From assembly GCF_018200035.1 (NCBI RefSeq), contig NZ_CP073581.1:2600501-2664500 (forward strand): a DNA stretch of 64,000 nt, written 5' to 3'. Both the position numbers and the translations under genes were made by a program. The DNA comes from Sulfitobacter albidus (lineage in GTDB: Bacteria; Pseudomonadota; Alphaproteobacteria; Rhodobacterales; Rhodobacteraceae). The notes below the pieces were generated by a model. That model ran no database searches. It was given only the letters and a program-made list of their open reading frames with translations, and had not been told where the DNA came from. Shown here piece after piece: positions 60,679 through 64,000 of this stretch (the first letter of the stretch is position 1; the number at the start of each line of letters is the position of its first letter).

Positions 60679-61962
60679 TTACTGAAGCGCGTTCGGCAGC
60701 CACAGCGCGATGGACGGAAATGCGATCAGGGCAAAGGCCATCGCCAGCATCGTCAGGCAATAGGGCAGCGCGCCCAGCATCACCTCGTTGAGCGATCCTG
60801 ATTTCCGCGCCCCCTGCACCACGTAGAGGTTCAGACCCACCGGCGGCGTAATCAGCGCCATCTCGATCAGCACGATCATCAGGATGCCGAACCACACCAC
60901 GTCATAGCCGGCGCCCACGACCATCGGCACGATGATCGGGATCGTGACGACCATCAGCGACAGCGTTTCAATAAAGAAGCCCAGCACGATGTAGAGCAGC
61001 ACCACCACGAGAATCAGACCGAAGGGCGACAGCCCGAGGCTTTCCATGAACGTCGTCAGCTCGCGGCCCAGCCCGGCGGAGGCCAGTGTGAAGTTCAGGA
61101 ACGACGCGCCGATGACGATCAGCATGATCATCGAGGTGACCTTGACCGTGCCGGTCAGGCTTTGCGTCAGCATGTCCCACGACACGCCCCCGAACATCAG
61201 CGCGATGATGAAGGCACCGGCGACACCCACGGCGGCGGCTTCGGTCGGGGTGGCCCAGCCCTGATAGATCGCACCGACGATCAACCCGAACAGCAGCAGG
61301 ATCGGCACCAGATCAATCAGCGCGCGCAGCATCTGCGCGAGGGGGAACGTGCGCCGCGTGCCGCCCAGCTCGGGCCGGATCAGGCAGATGATGACCGTGA
61401 TGACCATGAATGCCAGCGCCAGCGCCAGACCGGGGATCAGCCCCGCCAGAAACAGCTGCGGGATCGAGGATTGCGTGAGGAACCCGTAGACGATCAGATT
61501 GATCGATGGCGGGATCATGATGCCCAGCGTGCCGCCCGCCGCGATCGCGCCAGAGAACAGCTTGGGGTCATAGCCCAGCTTTTCCGCCTGCGGCATGGCG
61601 ACCGTCGCCACGGTCGCCGCCGTCGCCACGGACGACCCGGAAGTGGCCGAAAACATCGTCGCCGTCGCCACATTGGCGTGCACCAGCCCGCCGGGCAGCC
61701 AGCTGACCCAGCGGTCAAGCGCGGCGTAGGTGCGGGTGGCCACGCCAGAGCGTACAAGGATTTCACCCAACAGCACAAAGAACGGGATGGCGATCAGCGT
61801 GGCCGAATTCGACGACGACCAAACCATGTTGCCCAGCCCCCGCGTCAGCGGAAAGCTTGATCCGAAGATGTCGATGCCGAATCCCAGCAGGAACAACACG
61901 ATCCCCACCGGGATCGACAGCGCAAGGAGCCCCAGAAGGGCCACGGATACATAGCCGATCAT
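60679..61962 (-). CDS. TRAP transporter large permease (DctM)
   Basis: 427 residues with about twelve hydrophobic segments. It has the DctM signatures 'SIPVGIVLFLLGFGIDIFG', 'ATSGSSVATAATVATVAMPQ' and 'LGIMIPPSINLIVYG'. It is the ion-coupled transport subunit. It overlaps dctQ by 4 bases. Substrate likely the same small acid used by the neighbouring enzymes. Confidence 0.93.
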   Translation of the reverse strand: MIGYVSVALLGLLALSIPVGIVLFLLGFGIDIFGSSFPLTRGLGNMVWSSSNSATLIAIPFFVLLGEILVRSGVATRTYAALDRWVSWLPGGLVHANVATATMFSATSGSSVATAATVATVAMPQAEKLGYDPKLFSGAIAAGGTLGIMIPPSINLIVYGFLTQSSIPQLFLAGLIPGLALALAFMVITVIICLIRPELGGTRRTFPLAQMLRALIDLVPILLLFGLIVGAIYQGWATPTEAAAVGVAGAFIIALMFGGVSWDMLTQSLTGTVKVTSMIMLIVIGASFLNFTLASAGLGRELTTFMESLGLSPFGLILVVVLLYIVLGFFIETLSLMVVTIPIIVPMVVGAGYDVVWFGILMIVLIEMALITPPVGLNLYVVQGARKSGSLNEVMLGALPYCLTMLAMAFALIAFPSIALWLPNALQ

Positions 61963-62510
61963 TGCAGCATCTCCTGCTCGGCAAAGGCGCCGGCCACGGT
62001 TTCGGTCTCGTCATAGCGGCCACGGACCACAAGGCTCAGCGCACAGAGCGTCACCACGCAGGACATGAGCGCAAACCACACCCAGCCCGCGAACCACGGC
62101 GCGTGCACCCAGACCAGCGGCGTCTCAAGCGGGGTGTTGGCCGTCGATCCATTCTTGATCGAGCGTTCCAGCACCGGCCATGCCTTGATCGCGATGGTCA
62201 CGATCACCCCCGACATCACAATCATCGAAAAGACATCAAACAACGCGCGGCCAAAGCTCTGTACCCGGCTGCGCAGCAGATCAATGCGGACATGGCCCAA
62301 TTCCAACAGGGTAAAGGCCATGCCCCATGCGGTTGCCAAAGCCATGGCATAGCCCGCGATTTCTTCGGTCCCGCCGAGGGATGTGCCAAAGCGGCGCATG
62401 AGAATATCCGTCAGCACAAAGGCCGCACAGATCAGCAACCCCGCGCCGACCAGCAGGGCAACGCCCCGGTTCAGACGGCGCAAGGCCTCGATTATTCTCA
62501 ACTCCAACAT
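61959..62510 (-). CDS. TRAP transporter small permease (DctQ)
   Basis: 183 residues with four helices, 'FVLTDILMRRFG' and 'WGMAFTLLELGHVRIDLL' being DctQ-type motifs. It scaffolds DctM. Overlaps dctM by 4 bases and follows dctP by 23. Confidence 0.9.
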   Translation of the reverse strand: MLELRIIEALRRLNRGVALLVGAGLLICAAFVLTDILMRRFGTSLGGTEEIAGYAMALATAWGMAFTLLELGHVRIDLLRSRVQSFGRALFDVFSMIVMSGVIVTIAIKAWPVLERSIKNGSTANTPLETPLVWVHAPWFAGWVWFALMSCVVTLCALSLVVRGRYDETETVAGAFAEQEMLQ

Positions 62511-62533
62511 CGGCTCATCCCCCGGTCAGTTGC

Positions 62534-63565
62534 TTATTCGATCGTCACGCCGACGGTCTTGCCCACGCTGTCGTTCCAGCGCGCGGCCCAGTCGTCGCCC
62601 GCACGCTCCGCCCATTCGGGCAACACGTCGCTGACGAGGATCTCGCGCGCCTTGGCGAAATCTTCATCGCTGACCTCGACCAATGTCATGCCGCGCGCGT
62701 CACCGGCGGTGCACTCGCCATTGCCCGTGAGGCAGGCGATATCATTGACAAGTGCGTCCTGCGCGCTCGCCCATGCCGCGTCCTCGAATTCGGATTTCAG
62801 CTGGCCCGCGATCAGCTCTTGCGTGGCCGCGTCCAGACCGTTCCAGCGGTCCATGTTCATCGCGGTGACGACGCTGTCCCAGCCGCCCAGCGGGATCGGC
62901 ATCAGATGGGTGGAGACTTCCCACCAGCCCGCCGAATAGCCCGAACCGGCACCGGTCACGGCGCAGTCAACAACGCCTTTCTGTAGCGCGCCGGGGACTT
63001 CGGAGAACGACACGTTCACGCCCTCCGCGCCCAGCGCCTCAAGCAGCTTGGCCGTCATGCGGCCCGAGGCGCGGATTTTCAGACCCTCAAGGTCGGCCAG
63101 CGTCGCCACCTCTTCGTTGCAGAACACGACCTGCGGCGGGTAGGGCGCAATCGCCAGCACTTTGGCGTTGAAACGATCGGCGTAGATGTCATCGACCATG
63201 GGCCGCGCCGCATCGACCATCGCGCGCGCCTCATCCGCGGTCAGCGCGACCAGCGGCACGTCGAGGCCTTCCAGCTCGGGCGCGTCGGCAACGGCGTAAT
63301 CGGCCACGGTCATCGCCACGTCATAGACGCCCTGCCCCAGCAGCGGGTAAATATCGCCCAGCCCAAGGCTCATCTGGTTGTGCGTCGTCAGCTCCACCTC
63401 GATCTTGCCGTCGGACGCGGCGGGCAGCGTCTCGCTCCAGAAGGGAGCCTCATACTGCATGTGCAGCGGCAGGCCGGACCAGCTGCCGACAACCGACAGC
63501 GTCTCGGCGCTCAGCGGGGTGGCCAGCGCGGTGGTGGCGGCAAGCAGGGAAAGTGTCTTTTTCAT
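62534..63565 (-). CDS. TRAP transporter substrate-binding protein (DctP)
   Basis: 343 residues from the ATG at 63565 (aaggag upstream), with signal peptide MKKTLSLLAATTALATPLSA. The upstream open frame is rejected because it lacks any signal. DctP fold: 'LEGLKIRASGRMTAKLLEAL' and 'ALQKGVVDCAVTGAGSG' carry the conserved Arg that binds a substrate carboxylate. It follows the DUF1445 gene by 26 bases. Confidence 0.93.
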   Translation of the reverse strand: MKKTLSLLAATTALATPLSAETLSVVGSWSGLPLHMQYEAPFWSETLPAASDGKIEVELTTHNQMSLGLGDIYPLLGQGVYDVAMTVADYAVADAPELEGLDVPLVALTADEARAMVDAARPMVDDIYADRFNAKVLAIAPYPPQVVFCNEEVATLADLEGLKIRASGRMTAKLLEALGAEGVNVSFSEVPGALQKGVVDCAVTGAGSGYSAGWWEVSTHLMPIPLGGWDSVVTAMNMDRWNGLDAATQELIAGQLKSEFEDAAWASAQDALVNDIACLTGNGECTAGDARGMTLVEVSDEDFAKAREILVSDVLPEWAERAGDDWAARWNDSVGKTVGVTIE

Positions 63566-63591
63566 TTGGGTCTTCTCCTTGTTGGTGGGTT

Positions 63592-64000
63592 TTATGGTTT
63601 GTAAATCGTCGTTTCGGCATCCTCGGCCACATCTGCGATCAGCATGTGGCCGGGCGAATGGGTAATGACAAAGGGCAGCTTGGCCGCCAGCAACACGTTC
63701 TGCGGCGTCACCCCGCACGCCCAGTAAAGCGGCACCTCACCGTCGCGCACCTCGACCGGTTCACCCCATTCGGGCGCGTCCAGATCGCGGATGCCGACAG
63801 TGGCGGGATCGCCCTGCCCGATGGGCGCGCCATGCGCCTGCGGGTATTTCGCGCTGATCGCGTAGGCGTCGCGCACCCGGTCCTCGGCGACGGGGCGCAT
63901 GGTGATGACCATCTCGCCCCCGAACGGCCCCGCCGGGTTCAGCGCGATGTTTGAGCGGTACATCGGCACATTGCGCCCGGCTTCCAGGTGACGCACGGGA
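63592..64000 (-). CDS. DUF1445 (D-glutamate cyclase-like / putative hydro-lyase), C-terminal part
   Basis: The gene runs out of the window at base 64000; 135 codons of the C-terminal part are visible with no start codon needed. The DUF1445 signatures are clear: 'EAGRNVPMYRSNIALNPAGP', 'LYWACGVTPQNVLLAAKLPF' and THSPGHMLIADV. Human DGLUCY, which has this domain, converts D-glutamate to 5-oxo-D-proline. B. subtilis YcsI, in the 5-oxoprolinase gene cluster, is another member. Beside an oxoprolinase-like gene this is a strong functional hint. Confidence 0.85.
   Translation of the reverse strand, partial: PVRHLEAGRNVPMYRSNIALNPAGPFGGEMVITMRPVAEDRVRDAYAISAKYPQAHGAPIGQGDPATVGIRDLDAPEWGEPVEVRDGEVPLYWACGVTPQNVLLAAKLPFVITHSPGHMLIADVAEDAETTIYKP

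Noticed and set aside
1..64000. Mobile elements, prophage, integron or toxin-antitoxin system
   Set aside because: No transposase, integrase, phage or toxin-antitoxin sequence was recognised; gene content is housekeeping or metabolic throughout.

Overview
The window is a GC-rich chromosomal segment from an alphaproteobacterium, most likely a marine Rhodobacteraceae (Roseobacter-group) species. The evidence is family content: TrcR (DUF1013), COQ9, TIGR02300, YtoQ, a yejABEF peptide importer, a TRAP transporter, a bioMNY-type biotin importer, an L-malyl-CoA lyase and several Lrp/AsnC regulators. Nearly all of it is ordinary chromosome. I see no insertion sequence, prophage, CRISPR array or replication origin. 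The one trace of rearrangement is a partial duplication of a tRNA-Ala 3' half near 56.2-56.5 kb.

Layout. 0-3 kb: tail of a HAD hydrolase, a D-Ala-D-Ala carboxypeptidase with SPOR domain, and a LysR regulator with a small divergent ORF. 3-9 kb: yejFEBA. 9-14 kb: membrane-anchored cytochrome c, prephenate dehydratase, an SRPBCC protein, NudC and a 5'-nucleotidase-like phosphatase, followed by the small SRP RNA. 14-19 kb: zinc metallopeptidase, DUF202 protein, then dnaX, a small membrane protein, ybaB and recR. 19-23 kb: ornithine decarboxylase with a structured leader, a membrane-linked EEP-family hydrolase, trcR and RNase T2. 23-28 kb: quinone oxidoreductase, an acyl-CoA ligase/thiolase pair and convergent bioMNY. 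28-34 kb: COQ9, rpsU, an Lrp regulator with alanine dehydrogenase, MscL and a GST. 34-43 kb: pheT, pheS, rplT, rpmI and pyruvate kinase. 43-50 kb: DUF1244, an RTX-like protein, a D-amino-acid cluster (dat, dgcA, dgcN), mcl1 and an Lrp/LysE pair. 50-56 kb: accA, MFS, GNAT, GntR, SMR, DUF3140, a YgjP-like peptidase, TIGR02300 and tRNA-Ala. 56-64 kb: a VOC protein and an operon of a DUF1445 protein, TRAP dctPQM and a fused hydantoinase/5-oxoprolinase.

How the genes work together. Several units handle D-amino acids. DgcN and DgcA would N-acetylate and racemise D-glutamate, with a D-amino-acid transaminase beside them. The right-hand operon pairs a D-glutamate-cyclase-like protein with an importer and a 5-oxoprolinase-like enzyme. 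The acyl-CoA ligase and thiolase beside BioMNY recall the Bacillus subtilis yhfT-yhfS-bioYB group.

Two genome-level signals stand out. First, five genes (carboxypeptidase, quinone oxidoreductase, acyl-CoA ligase, bioY, COQ9) each need exactly one added base in a homopolymer run to restore a full-length family member. That suggests consensus errors rather than five decayed genes. Second, there are recurrent intergenic repeats: paired AT-stemmed hairpins at several loci, and a 26-bp element present three times.
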